Positions 7,454 through 15,825 of a stretch of 64,000 nt of DNA are shown here, in pieces; the first letter of the stretch is position 1, and each line of letters opens with the position of its first letter. The notes under the pieces were generated by a model. That model did no database searches. It worked only from the letters and a program-made list of their open reading frames with translations, and was not told the origin of the DNA. Source of the DNA: Levilactobacillus cerevisiae (lineage in GTDB: Bacteria > Bacillota > Bacilli > Lactobacillales > Lactobacillaceae); contig NZ_RHNN01000008.1 in NCBI RefSeq assembly GCF_003946245.1, positions 1-64,000 of the forward strand, read 5' to 3'. A program made the translations under genes and the position numbers.

Positions 7454-8377
7454 ATGAGTGATCCCATCAATTACAATGCGTTTACCCGCGCCCAGTGGCG
7501 GGCCTTTTCCGATGACGCAACGCTACCGTTGACGCAAGAAAGTTTGCGGCAAATTAAGGCGTTTAACGACCGGATTTCCCTGCAAGATGTTCAGGACGTG
7601 TACATTCCGTTGGTGCATTTATTACACTTACAATTTGACCACTACCGCCAATTACAAAAAGATAAGGCGGCTTTTCTCCAGCAACAACCCCACCGGGTGC
7701 CATTTATCATTGGTATTGCCGGGAGTGTGGCGGTCGGTAAAAGTACGGCGGCGCGCCTGCTAGAGGTGTTGCTGAATCACTATTTTGCCGGTCAACGGAT
7801 TCAGCTGATTACGACCGATGGCTTTCTGTATAGTAACGAGGAGCTCAAGAAACGCAATTTGATGGCGCGCAAGGGGTTCCCGGAGAGCTACGACATGGCG
7901 TCGTTGATTCAATTTTTAAATGACGTGAAGGCGGGTAAGGAGCTAATTAAGGCGCCGGTGTACTCGCATAAAGTTTATGATATTGTGCCGGACCAGTTCG
8001 AGTACATCGTGCACCCGGACGTTTTGATTGTGGAGGGAATTAATACACTGCAATTACCGACCAATGAACAAATTTATGTCAGCGATTTTACCGACTTCTC
8101 CCTGTACGTCGATGCTGAACCGTCGCTGATTGAAAGCTGGTTTTTGGAACGGTTCGAGTTGTTGCTGGAAACGGCTTTTCAGGATCCCAGCAACTACTAT
8201 TACCCTTACACGACGGTCAGTCACGAAGAGGCCATTGCCAAGGGCAAGCAGGTTTGGCGCGACATTGATTTGAAAAATTTAACGGAATACATTTTACCCA
8301 CCCGAAACCGGGCCGATATGATTTTGCACAAGACGTTCCATCACCGGATTGATCGCCTGTTGCTGCGGAAATACTAG
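7454..8377 (+). CDS. coaA: Type I pantothenate kinase
   Basis: The 307-aa protein matches bacterial type I pantothenate kinase, which phosphorylates pantothenate with ATP as the first step of coenzyme A synthesis. Evidence includes the P-loop GSVAVGKST near residues 95-103, ITTDGFLYSN, the NLMARKGFPESYD segment, VEGINTLQ, and the C-terminal ILHKTFHHRIDRLLLRKY. Its ~307-316-aa length is typical. ATG 7454 follows AGAGGTG; an in-frame codon 30 bases earlier lacks this site. The GNAT gene begins 11 bases after the stop, suggesting an operon. S1 copy B lies in its 5' region. Confidence 0.96.
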   Translation: MSDPINYNAFTRAQWRAFSDDATLPLTQESLRQIKAFNDRISLQDVQDVYIPLVHLLHLQFDHYRQLQKDKAAFLQQQPHRVPFIIGIAGSVAVGKSTAARLLEVLLNHYFAGQRIQLITTDGFLYSNEELKKRNLMARKGFPESYDMASLIQFLNDVKAGKELIKAPVYSHKVYDIVPDQFEYIVHPDVLIVEGINTLQLPTNEQIYVSDFTDFSLYVDAEPSLIESWFLERFELLLETAFQDPSNYYYPYTTVSHEEAIAKGKQVWRDIDLKNLTEYILPTRNRADMILHKTFHHRIDRLLLRKY

Positions 8378-8388
8378 GGGGCGTTGCG

Positions 8389-8967
8389 ATGTTACGAGAC
8401 GCAACCATTGTGGATGCGGACGCCGTGGCCATGCTGGTGCTCCACGAACTCGAACGCCGCCAGCTCCGACGATTGCGCCGGGTGACGAAAGAACAGCTGT
8501 CGCAAATGTTATTTGTAGGCTATCACCAGCCAGATTTTCGCTACGGGTATCCGCAAGCACGGGTGTACCAAAACCAGGGCGTGGCGGTCGGCGTGGTTTA
8601 CGGCTATCCGGCGGCAGTGGAGGCCACACTGGATAATCAGTGGGCGGAGCTGTTCAGCCGCCAGCAGTTAACGGTGCCACAGCAACTGGTGGTGATCCCG
8701 CGGGCGTTGCCGGACGAGTGGTACTTGGACTTATTAACGGTCCGCAATCGCTCAAAGGGCAAGACCTACCAGCAGAAATGGTTTGACGAGTGGCTGCTGG
8801 GCGACGCGATTCACCGTGCCCGAGAGAGTGGTCAACCCGTAATGGGGATGGACGTCCGGCCGGGAAGTTCGCTGGCCACGCTGGCGGCGGAGTTCGGCTT
8901 CGTCGCCACGCAACGCCGGTTGTTGGACCGGCAAGTTTATTACCATTTGCGGTTGAAATTGAGGTAA
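8389..8967 (+). CDS. GNAT family N-acetyltransferase
   Basis: The 192-aa protein has the GNAT outline: an N-terminal IRDATxxDADAV-like strand and helix (here LRDATIVDADAVAML), a core strand pair (VAVGVVYGYP), a WYLDLLTVRNRSKGKTY segment matching the acetyl-CoA pyrophosphate-binding region (usually V..., R/Q-x-x-G-x-G/A; here RSKGKTY), and a late EFGFVATQRRLLDRQVYYH strand. The acceptor is unknown. It starts 11 bases after coaA and reads with it. Confidence 0.8.
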   Translation: MLRDATIVDADAVAMLVLHELERRQLRRLRRVTKEQLSQMLFVGYHQPDFRYGYPQARVYQNQGVAVGVVYGYPAAVEATLDNQWAELFSRQQLTVPQQLVVIPRALPDEWYLDLLTVRNRSKGKTYQQKWFDEWLLGDAIHRARESGQPVMGMDVRPGSSLATLAAEFGFVATQRRLLDRQVYYHLRLKLR

Positions 8968-8978
8968 ATTTCGCCTCC

Positions 8979-9138
8979 GGGCTGGTGAAAATTGGGCCGG
9001 AACGCGGCGGGGAGGACGCCTCGAGCCAAAGGGCGGTCTCGAGACTTGCTTTGAGCCACCAAGAACGCGTCTCAAAGACACCATGACCTGAGTGAAACTC
9101 TCAGGTCATCCCACGGCTGAACCCATTTTCACCAGCCC
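8979..9138 (+). repeat. S2-type structured element, copy 2
   Basis: The closing stem is GGGCTGGTGAAAAT at 8979-8992 with ATTTTCACCAGCCC at 9125-9138, extended by GGG/CCC across a one-base bulge. Inside are three clean hairpins: CTCGAG/CTCGAG, CTTTGAG/CTCAAAG and TGACCTGAG/CTCAGGTCA. It begins a few bases after the acetyltransferase stop, so the element may lie at the 3' end of the coaA transcript. Noncoding. Confidence 0.55.
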
Positions 9139-9530
9139 TGCGGCTAACACTGGTTTGAACCGCAGATAGTAAGTTGGTAGTTCAGCTGGCGGTTGAAATG
9201 GTGTCTCGATGAGTGAAAACTGGGCCTGGTCGCGTCCGTTCCCGGCGGCGCGCTCAAGGCGCCCTGCTGTGGGGCCGGTTCCAGTCTGAGAAGCGGGCTT
9301 CCACCTCAACTTTGAGCCTGAAAAGCGGTCTCAAGGGTTGTCCCATGGGCTAAGCTGAGAAAAATCACTCAGCTAAGGCCATCGACACAGCTGGAATCCT
9401 TGCCCCGCCTCTGGTCACTCCCGCGACTGGGCCCAGTTTCCCCCGCACTGCGGCTGACACTGGTTTGAATCGTCAGTTGTAAGTTGTCAAGTCTACTGGC
9501 TGTTAGTTTTGGCGCCGGACGTTTGACCAC
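9139..9530 (+). repeat. S2-type structured element, copy 3, with duplicated tails
   Basis: AAACTGGGCC then TGGTCGCG (9217-9234) pairs with CGCGACTG then GGCCCAGTTT (9422-9439): 18 pairs, two of them G-U wobbles valid only for a plus-strand RNA. Inside is CTAAGCTGA/TCAGCTAAG and a GGCGC-rich hairpin. An ~80-bp tail (CTGCGGCTAACACTGGTTTG onward, 9137-9217) recurs after this copy (about 9444-9530) as CTGCGGCTGACACTGGTTTG onward. S2 plus tail has thus been duplicated in tandem with a period near 305 bp. The remaining bases to guaA hold only its promoter. Confidence 0.55.
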
Positions 9531-9616
9531 AGCTTACCGCTCCCATTTACACCAGTCTGGAGACGCTTGCCAACGGATTTTACATCACCCGGTGAAGCGA
9601 TTGTGGTGGATTTACA

Positions 9617-9645
9617 TTGACCAGCGTTTCAGAAATCGGTATGAT
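9617..9645 (+). promoter_or_regulatory. guaA promoter
   Basis: TTGACC at 9617-9622 and TATGAT at 9640-9645 with 17-bp spacing. It gives a leader of about 30 nt before the TTG start, too short for a riboswitch. Confidence 0.75.
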
Positions 9646-9681
9646 ATAACCAATGTTGAAAAAGAAGAAAGGGTGAATGGC

Positions 9682-11238
9682 TTGGCAAACGTTGATATGT
9701 CCAAATTCGATAAGATTATCGTCTTGGACTTCGGAAGTCAATATAATCAATTGATTACGCGCCGGATTCGTGACATGGGCGTTTACTCTGAATTGAAGGC
9801 GCACACCATGAGTGCGGCCGAGATCAAAGCTTGGGGCCCCAAGGGGATTATCTTCTCCGGGGGACCGAATAGCGTGTACGACAGTAGTGCCTTTAACGTT
9901 GACCCTGAGATTTTTAAATTGGGTATTCCAATCTTGGGAATCTGTTACGGGATGCAACTGATGGCGCACAGCCTGGCTGGTGGCAAGGTGGAATCTGCGG
10001 ATAACCGTGAATACGGTCGCGCAGACATCACCGTCCTCAGCGACGATGCGAAGCTGTTTAAAGACACGCCCAAGACACAGACGGTGTGGATGAGCCACGG
10101 TGACTTAGTGACCCAGGTACCGGATGGGTTTGAACGCGTCGCAACGAGCGAAAATTGCCCGATTTCTGCCATGCAAGACGTTGACCGCAACTTCTACGGG
10201 ATTCAATTTCACGCGGAAGTTCGGAACACGGAGTATGGCAATGATATCTTGAAGCACTTTACCTTCGATGTCTGTGGTGCAAAAGCCAACTGGTCAATGG
10301 ATGATTTCATTGACCTGCAAATTGACCACATTCGTGAGATGGTCGGCGACAAGCGCGTCTTGTTAGGCCTCTCCGGTGGGGTGGATTCCTCCGTCGTGGG
10401 TGTGCTGTTGCACAAGGCGATTGGCACGCAGCTGACCAGTATCTTTGTGGATCACGGCCTGTTGCGGAAGGGCGAAGCCGAACAAGTTATGGCGAGCCTG
10501 GAGGGCAAATTTGGCCTGAACATCGTCAAGGTGGACGCACAGGACCGCTTCTTAAACAAGCTGGCCGGTGTGACTGAGCCCGAAAAGAAACGGAAGATTA
10601 TTGGGAATGAATTTATCCAAGTCTTTAACGACGAGGCGCAAAAGCTCGACGGCATTGACTTCCTGGCGCAAGGGACGTTGTACACCGACGTCATTGAAAG
10701 TGGAACCGACACGGCGCAGACCATCAAGTCGCACCATAACGTTGGTGGATTGCCGGAAGACATGCACTTCCAGCTGATTGAGCCCCTGCGTTCACTGTTC
10801 AAGGATGAAGCCCGCGAGTTGGGTGAAAAGCTGGGGATGCCAAGCGACCTCGTTTGGCGTCAACCGTTCCCAGGCCCTGGTTTAGGGATTCGAGTCCTTG
10901 GCGAAATCACGCCAGAAAAGTTACAAATCGTCCGCGATAGTGACTTGATTCTGCGTGAAGAAATCAAAAAGGCCTGCCTCGACCGCGATATTTGGCAATA
11001 CTTCACCGTCTTACCAAACATCAAGAGTGTTGGGGTCATGGGTGATGGCCGGACGTACGACTACGCAGTCGGCATCCGGGCAGTCACGTCCATTGATGGC
11101 ATGACCGCCGACTTCGCCCGCATTCCGTGGGACGTTCTGCAGGAAATTTCCGTGCGAATCGTCAACGAAGTGGACCATGTGAATCGCATACTGTATGATG
11201 TTACGAGTAAGCCGCCTTCGACTATTGAGTGGGAATAG
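9682..11238 (+). CDS. guaA: GMP synthase (glutamine-hydrolysing)
   Basis: The 518-aa enzyme aminates XMP to GMP. It has a class I glutaminase domain with nucleophile Cys88 in GICYGMQ and a QFHAEV segment. An ATP pyrophosphatase domain follows, with the LSGGVDSS P-loop near residue 230 and a C-terminal dimerisation domain ending [11 protein letters not shown] 9682 is chosen as start: AAAGGG lies ahead, the promoter at 9617-9645 lies upstream of it, and MANVDMS fits the family. A longer reading from 9484 would run through promoter and S2 repeats. The 3' end abuts the ICE integrase and is the likely integration site. Confidence 0.96.
   Translation: MANVDMSKFDKIIVLDFGSQYNQLITRRIRDMGVYSELKAHTMSAAEIKAWGPKGIIFSGGPNSVYDSSAFNVDPEIFKLGIPILGICYGMQLMAHSLAGGKVESADNREYGRADITVLSDDAKLFKDTPKTQTVWMSHGDLVTQVPDGFERVATSENCPISAMQDVDRNFYGIQFHAEVRNTEYGNDILKHFTFDVCGAKANWSMDDFIDLQIDHIREMVGDKRVLLGLSGGVDSSVVGVLLHKAIGTQLTSIFVDHGLLRKGEAEQVMASLEGKFGLNIVKVDAQDRFLNKLAGVTEPEKKRKIIGNEFIQVFNDEAQKLDGIDFLAQGTLYTDVIESGTDTAQTIKSHHNVGGLPEDMHFQLIEPLRSLFKDEARELGEKLGMPSDLVWRQPFPGPGLGIRVLGEITPEKLQIVRDSDLILREEIKKACLDRDIWQYFTVLPNIKSVGVMGDGRTYDYAVGIRAVTSIDGMTADFARIPWDVLQEISVRIVNEVDHVNRILYDVTSKPPSTIEWE
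11217..11238 (+). other. Putative attachment site (one end of the ICE) in the guaA 3' end
   Basis: The last codons of guaA (TCGACTATTGAGTGGGAATA and stop) lie 23 bases from the stop of a convergent tyrosine integrase. Base composition drops sharply from here on. The guaA 3' end is a known target for integrative elements in Firmicutes, and the reading frame is intact, as expected when the att core restores the gene end. The other copy is not in the window, so core length cannot be set. Confidence 0.6.
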
Positions 11239-11261
11239 TAGAAGCTAAGATATAAATACCG

Positions 11262-12497
11262 TTATACCGGCGTTTCTTGACTCTTTTCTTCTGTATTTCC
11301 CGTTGCTGGCACCGAAATGGCACCAGTAATGTGTTTCTTGCCCGTAAACTGATTACGAGTGGGGACAACGACTGAATGATCCGCCGGAGTGAAATCAACT
11401 AGACCATTAAGGTGTTGTGCTGTCTCAAAGTTACTATTTGGATATAGATGTCCATAAGTTCCTAAAGTTGTTTGAATGTCTTCATGTCCCAAACGTTCCT
11501 TAATAATTAATGGGTTTTCCCCAATACTAATTAACAAGGAAGCATGAGAATGTCGAAGCGCGTGGACACGAATTCGATGAACATTCGCGGCCTTAGAATA
11601 GACGTTGATTACTTGAGACAGTGATCCGCGAGTAGTTGGCACACCATTGTATGAAAGCACAAAATCTGTTTTAACTTCAGACGCTTGAATCTCTTTCCAC
11701 TCGGAGAGATATTCAAGTGTCTTTTTGTCTAACGGAACTGTCCGAGCACTGGCGCGAGTTTTGGGTGAAGTAAATTCATAGTTAAACGCATTTAAATAAT
11801 AAAGTGTTTTGTTGATCCGGATCGTACCGGCTTTAAAATCAACGTCTTCCCACTGAAGAGCGGTTGCTTCACCGATGCGGGCACCGGTCATAAATAGAAG
11901 CCAAATTGTGGTGAAATTGAAACGCTGATAGTAGTCATTAAGATCCATTAAGGAAATAACTTTCTCAAACTCGGCTTTAGTCCAGAAATCGACTTTCTTC
12001 TTTTCCTTCTTTAAATTGCCAACAATTTTTGTTGGATTCTCTTCACAGAATCCTAGTACAATTGCACGATCAAAAACCAAAGATAACAAGCATTGAACTA
12101 GGCGGGTGTATGAATTACTTACTTGACTCTTCATCATGATTTGCCATTTCTGTATGTCCACCGGCGTAATTTTGTTAATGAAATACTTGTTAAATCCTTT
12201 GAATTGCTTTCGAAAGACGCTAACGCGACTGTCAAAAGTAGCCTTTTTGACATGACCTTCATACCAAGGAATAAAGAATTGCTGGCAGAAGTCACCAAAG
12301 GTAATCTGATCTGTTGAACCTTCTTTAACCCCATTCGCCATTAAATCACGATAAGCAGTCTTTGCTTCACGCATTGTTTTAAATCCGCTACGGCGTTTTT
12401 GGACACGTTTACCAGTTCGTTCATCCACACCAATGTTGGCACGGAAATAATAGGTGCCGTCTTTTGCTTTTTTTATTACTTCGGTTGTCTTTGTCAT
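11262..12497 (-). CDS. int: ICE tyrosine recombinase (integrase)
   Basis: The 411-aa protein has an N-terminal arm-type DNA-binding domain (KDGTYYFRANIGVDERTGKR), a core-binding domain (about 70-165) and a catalytic domain. Catalytic residues visible are Arg in GARIGEA (~212), HALRH (~312) and the tyrosine in LGTYGHLYP (~347). This is the Tn916/phage-type integrase that cuts att sites. It overlaps the upstream small gene by one base (TAATG), so both are co-transcribed. It converges on guaA. Confidence 0.95.
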   Translation of the reverse strand: MTKTTEVIKKAKDGTYYFRANIGVDERTGKRVQKRRSGFKTMREAKTAYRDLMANGVKEGSTDQITFGDFCQQFFIPWYEGHVKKATFDSRVSVFRKQFKGFNKYFINKITPVDIQKWQIMMKSQVSNSYTRLVQCLLSLVFDRAIVLGFCEENPTKIVGNLKKEKKKVDFWTKAEFEKVISLMDLNDYYQRFNFTTIWLLFMTGARIGEATALQWEDVDFKAGTIRINKTLYYLNAFNYEFTSPKTRASARTVPLDKKTLEYLSEWKEIQASEVKTDFVLSYNGVPTTRGSLSQVINVYSKAANVHRIRVHALRHSHASLLISIGENPLIIKERLGHEDIQTTLGTYGHLYPNSNFETAQHLNGLVDFTPADHSVVVPTRNQFTGKKHITGAISVPATGNTEEKSQETPV

Positions 12498-12745
12498 TAT
12501 GATTGCTCCTCTGACGCAGATGCACCGATTTTAGCTAACTCTGAAAGAGTTCGCGCATTGAGCGTAAGACCTAATACTTCTTCAACCGCAGTTACTGGAA
12601 CGCGGCCTAGCTTTGGTGACTCGTAATATGGACAGCCTTTCTGGACCATTAACAGCTTTGCACGTCTGATAATGTCTTTAGAAGCCCAAGGTCCATATCC
12701 TAAAGCCACAAGTTCATGTTTAGTCATAGTGACAACGTGAACCAT
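12497..12745 (-). CDS. DUF3173-type small DNA-binding protein, probable excisionase or directionality factor
   Basis: The 82-aa protein starts at ATG 12745 after GAAAGGAGG with good spacing; an upstream in-frame start would add 45 residues with no ribosome site. The sequence (MTKHELVALGYGPWASKDII...AKLLMVQKGCPYYESPKLGRVPVTAVEEVLG) reads as a winged or MerR-like DNA-binding fold: recognition helix, then a wing, then a VPVTAVEEVLG helix. DUF3173 genes commonly sit directly before ICE integrases in lactobacilli. The excisionase role is inference from size and position. Confidence 0.75.
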   Translation of the reverse strand: MVHVVTMTKHELVALGYGPWASKDIIRRAKLLMVQKGCPYYESPKLGRVPVTAVEEVLGLTLNARTLSELAKIGASASEEQS

Positions 12746-12762
12746 AATTAGCCTCCTTTCGC

Positions 12763-12792
12763 TGGAAGCTAGACCGTATATCTTAGCTTCCA
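12763..12792. other. Leader hairpin upstream of the integrase operon
   Basis: GGAAGCTA and TAGCTTCC flank a short loop just upstream of the Shine-Dalgarno of the DUF3173-type gene. It could be an operator or attenuator of excision genes. The rest of 12746-13120 shows no gene. Confidence 0.4.
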
Positions 12793-13117
12793 TATTAACA
12801 GGATTGGGGAATAAGTGCAGCTCAATTGTGTCGGAAAACTTGCTACCCAGTTCCGTCACTAACGGACATAGGAATTTCACCTCTCCTGCTTACGTGGGAG
12901 CCTCGCGGAAGTATCATTATTGACTTAACTTGTACGATCATCAGTTAAAAATCGTAATCAAAGTGTGGGAGGCGCTCGCACTTCTGGTCATGGCGTCCGC
13001 AGATCAACAGTTCAAGTAAAGTCAGAAAGTCAGGGTAGCAATATTCAGTTTTCAAAGGACTCACAGGTGTTATTGCCTGCTCACTATATACATACAGATA
13101 AAAATAGAAAATGAAAC

Positions 13118-13156
13118 CCAAAAAGCAAACTAATCGAAAAAAGATTAGCTGAAATA
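13118..13156 (-). repeat. Duplicated terminator-like segment, left of the ars/cad cargo
   Basis: AAAAAGCAAACTAATCG, six A's, then GATTAGC forms, on the minus strand, a hairpin (CTAATC/GATTAG) followed by a T-rich run. A near-identical segment is the terminator of the orf8-like gene at 21023-21056. The two copies bracket the whole ars/cad block. Confidence 0.55.
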
Positions 13157-13161
13157 ATGCT

Positions 13162-13215
13162 TGACGTTTACATAGATATAGGTCTATATTGTAGATATAG
13201 ATACGTGTCTATATT
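13162..13215 (+). promoter_or_regulatory. ars promoter with two ArsR-type operators
   Basis: TTGACG (13162-13167) and TATATT (13186-13191) are 18 bp apart. Two imperfect palindromes of the form ATAGATA-N4-TCTATAT lie at 13173-13190, over the spacer and -10, and at 13198-13215, with centres 25 bp apart. They fit binding sites for the ArsR encoded next. Confidence 0.8.
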
Positions 13216-13233
13216 TGTGAGGGGAGAACGTCA

Positions 13234-13593
13234 ATGGATTATCAAAATTATGTGCTAATGCTAAAAGCAATGGCTGACCCTAATCGTCTCAAAATCATTG
13301 ATTTACTTTCCTGCGGTTCGCTTTGTGCCTGTGATATTTTAGAACATTTTGATTTTTCACAACCAACGTTATCGCACCACATGAAAGTTTTACAAAATGC
13401 TGGGATCGTCACGGCACGTAAAGAGGGTAAGTGGCAGCATTATACATTGCAGGCTGAATTTACGGCTAAATTTAGGCAAGGGACTGAACTACTTTTAGCC
13501 AGCAATGAAGAATGCGTTTGTCATGGTGACGATTGCATAGATCAGCAGACAAGTCATTCCAGAAAGGTTGTTATCACTAATGAAAAAAGTTGA
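13234..13593 (+). CDS. arsR: ArsR-family arsenite-responsive repressor
   Basis: A 119-aa winged-helix protein of the ArsR/SmtB family. It carries the metalloid-sensing cysteines in LSCGSLCACDIL (the ELCVCDL motif of classical ArsR) in the alpha-3 helix, and the recognition region FSQPTLSHHMKVLQNAG. It would release the operators at 13173-13215 when As(III) binds. A Cys-rich tail (EECVCHGDDC) may be an added metal site. It starts after GAGGGGAG and overlaps arsD by 14 bases, so it leads the operon. Confidence 0.95.
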   Translation: MDYQNYVLMLKAMADPNRLKIIDLLSCGSLCACDILEHFDFSQPTLSHHMKVLQNAGIVTARKEGKWQHYTLQAEFTAKFRQGTELLLASNEECVCHGDDCIDQQTSHSRKVVITNEKS

Positions 13594-13939
13594 ATTATTT
13601 GAACCAGCGATGTGCTGTTCTACCGGGGTTTGTGGGCCAGCGGTTAATGAAGATCTATTAATGATCACTTCAGCGTTTGACGCGTTACAAGGTGTTTCCA
13701 GCGTTGAAGCCGACCGGTATAATCTTAGCAATAATCCAGATGTCTTTAGTCAGCGGGCCGATATTCTAGCTGCAATCAAGGATGATGCCGATGCAACATT
13801 GCCGATCACTGTTGTCGACGGCAAAATTGTTAAAACCGGCGCTTACCCAACAATTGATGAGTTATCGGAATATACTGGTTTAGTTTTCGTGCCGGCTGAT
13901 CAATCAAGCGGCTGTTGTGGTGGAAGTGGCTGCTGCTAA
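13580..13939 (+). CDS. arsD: Arsenic metallochaperone ArsD
   Basis: 119 aa, starting at ATG 13580 inside the arsR end. The conserved pair MCCSTGVCGP gives Cys12-Cys13-Cys18, the As(III) site of ArsD, which hands arsenite to ArsA. The C-terminus has two further vicinal pairs (SSGCCGGSGCC), as in the enterobacterial protein. The thioredoxin-like core ends at LPITVVDGKIVKTGAYPT. It lies directly before arsA. Confidence 0.95.
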   Translation: MKKVELFEPAMCCSTGVCGPAVNEDLLMITSAFDALQGVSSVEADRYNLSNNPDVFSQRADILAAIKDDADATLPITVVDGKIVKTGAYPTIDELSEYTGLVFVPADQSSGCCGGSGCC

Positions 13940-13988
13940 TTTTTTGGTTGAAGCAAGAAATGGCACAGCCGTTTCTTTTAAATTATAT

Positions 13989-14004
13989 ATAGATGATTAT
14001 CTAT
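13989..14004 (+). promoter_or_regulatory. Third ArsR-type operator, in front of arsA
   Basis: ATAGAT-GATT-ATCTAT is a perfect 6-4-6 palindrome with the same half-site as the two operators ahead of arsR. It sits 16 bases before the arsA start. It could give separate control of arsA and the downstream genes, or act as a roadblock. Confidence 0.6.
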
Positions 14005-14019
14005 GTTAGGAGAATATAT

Positions 14020-15750
14020 ATGCGCGAATATCAACCACAAAATGCTAATTTAACTCATTATTTATTTTTCACTGGTAAAGGGGGCGTCGGTAAGACCACA
14101 ACGGCTAGTGCCACCGCCATCAATCTAGCTGATAGCGGTCAGCAAGTGATGCTGGTCTCCACTGATCCAGCTAGTAATTTACAGGATGTATTTGATACTG
14201 ATTTGACCAATAAACCCAAGGCAATCACCGGTGTGCCCGGTCTATTTGCCGCTAACTTTGATCCGGTGACTGCTGCCGGTGAATATCGGGAAAGCGTCGT
14301 TGGTCCTTACCGCGGCGTGTTACCGGATGCAGCAGTCAAAAATATGGAGGAACAGTTGTCTGGTTCATGTACGGTCGAGATCGCATCGTTTAATGAATTC
14401 GCTAAATTTTTAACTGATCCCGCTGTCGATCAGCGCTTTGATTATATTATTTTTGATACAGCGCCGACTGGTCATGCGTTGCGTATGCTGCAATTGCCCT
14501 CAGCTTGGAATAATTACTTGGCGGAAAATGATCGTGGGGCTTCATGCTTAGGCCAACTAGCCGGGATGGGCGACAAAAAAGCAATTTACGCCAAGGCTGT
14601 GGCTACTTTAAATAATGGCGAATTGACCACCTTAATGTTAGTCACGCGTCCCCAAAAAGCATCATTACTGGAAGCGGCGCGGGCAGCCCAAGAATTAGCT
14701 GATATTGGCATGCAAAATCAACAATTAATTATTAATGGAACGTTGAAAACACCGACTGATCGTGCTTCCCATGCTATTTTTGAGCAGCAGCAGACTGATT
14801 TGCAACAGATGCCAGCAACATTACAGGCGTTGCCCCAAGCAGAAGTACCGTTACGAGCGTACAATGTTACTGGCCTAGATAAGTTGAGATTAGTTTTACA
14901 ACCGGAACAACCAAGTTTAGCAACTTATCCGGCAATTACCAATCACTATCCTAATTTAGATACCATTGTTGCTGATTTAATTAAGACTAACAAAAAAATT
15001 ATTTTCACCATGGGTAAAGGCGGCGTAGGTAAAACTACGGTGGCCGTGCAGATCACTAAAAAGCTGGTGGCCCAGCATAAAACCGTTCATTTAGCCACCA
15101 CTGATCCGGCTGATCATCTTGATTTCTTTAACACAGATGATCCTGCAATCACCATCAGTCATATTGATGAACAGCAGGTACTTAAGGACTATCAAAATGA
15201 AGTGCTGACGACGGCGCGTCAAACCATGAAATCGGCCGATGTTGACTATGTGGCTGAGGATCTACGCTCACCATGTACGCAAGAAATTGCCGTTTTCCGC
15301 GCTTTTGCTAACATTGTCGCCCAAAATGATAGTGATGTTGTAGTCATCGATACGGCGCCAACCGGCCATACGCTACTGCTACTGGATTCGACTCAAAGCT
15401 ATGCCAAAGAAGTCAAACGCACTGCCGGTGATGTGCCTCAAGCAATCGTTGATCTGTTACCGCGGCTACAAGATCCAGCGCAGACTGAAATTGTAATGGT
15501 GACTTTACCGGAAACAACGCCAGTTTATGAGTCGATGCGCTTGAATGATGATCTAGATCGGGCCCAAATTGCGCACACCTGGTGGTTGGTCAATCAAAGT
15601 ATGCTGGCAACGGAAACAACGCATCCTTGTTTGCAGGCCCGGGCGCAAAATGAAGTTGAATGGATCGAAAAGGTTAAGCAGATTTCCAATGGTCATTTTG
15701 CAGTTGAACAATGGCAACCAGATTTTGAGCAGGCGTTATTAACGATTTAG
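14020..15750 (+). CDS. arsA: Arsenite-transporting ATPase ArsA
   Basis: 576 aa, two tandem ATPase halves. Each has a P-loop GKGGVGKTT (residues 19-27 and near 338) and a DTAPTGHxL signature. Cysteines in SGSCTVEIA and SPCTQEIAVF match the metalloid-binding cysteines that join the halves. ArsA energises ArsB for arsenite efflux. ATG 14020 follows TAGGAG; nine upstream in-frame codons overlap the operator and lack a ribosome site. The arsB gene follows after a hairpin. Confidence 0.95.
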   Translation: MREYQPQNANLTHYLFFTGKGGVGKTTTASATAINLADSGQQVMLVSTDPASNLQDVFDTDLTNKPKAITGVPGLFAANFDPVTAAGEYRESVVGPYRGVLPDAAVKNMEEQLSGSCTVEIASFNEFAKFLTDPAVDQRFDYIIFDTAPTGHALRMLQLPSAWNNYLAENDRGASCLGQLAGMGDKKAIYAKAVATLNNGELTTLMLVTRPQKASLLEAARAAQELADIGMQNQQLIINGTLKTPTDRASHAIFEQQQTDLQQMPATLQALPQAEVPLRAYNVTGLDKLRLVLQPEQPSLATYPAITNHYPNLDTIVADLIKTNKKIIFTMGKGGVGKTTVAVQITKKLVAQHKTVHLATTDPADHLDFFNTDDPAITISHIDEQQVLKDYQNEVLTTARQTMKSADVDYVAEDLRSPCTQEIAVFRAFANIVAQNDSDVVVIDTAPTGHTLLLLDSTQSYAKEVKRTAGDVPQAIVDLLPRLQDPAQTEIVMVTLPETTPVYESMRLNDDLDRAQIAHTWWLVNQSMLATETTHPCLQARAQNEVEWIEKVKQISNGHFAVEQWQPDFEQALLTI

Positions 15751-15782
15751 CGTTATTAAAATTTGAAATAAAGGTATCAATT

Positions 15783-15806
15783 AATCAGGGTAGCAATACC
15801 CTGATT
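15783..15806. terminator. Perfect hairpin between arsA and arsB
   Basis: AATCAGGGTA and TACCCTGATT form a 10-bp stem with a GCAA tetraloop, followed only by TTTGG. With so short a T-run it may be a partial terminator or mRNA stabiliser tuning arsB output. It lies 20 bases before arsB. Confidence 0.55.
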
Positions 15807-15825
15807 TTGGTAGTTGGGAGGAACC

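Noticed and set aside
12746-13117. RNA gene or riboswitch upstream of the integrase operon
   Set aside because: Only one short hairpin (12763-12792) was found; no known riboswitch core was recognised.
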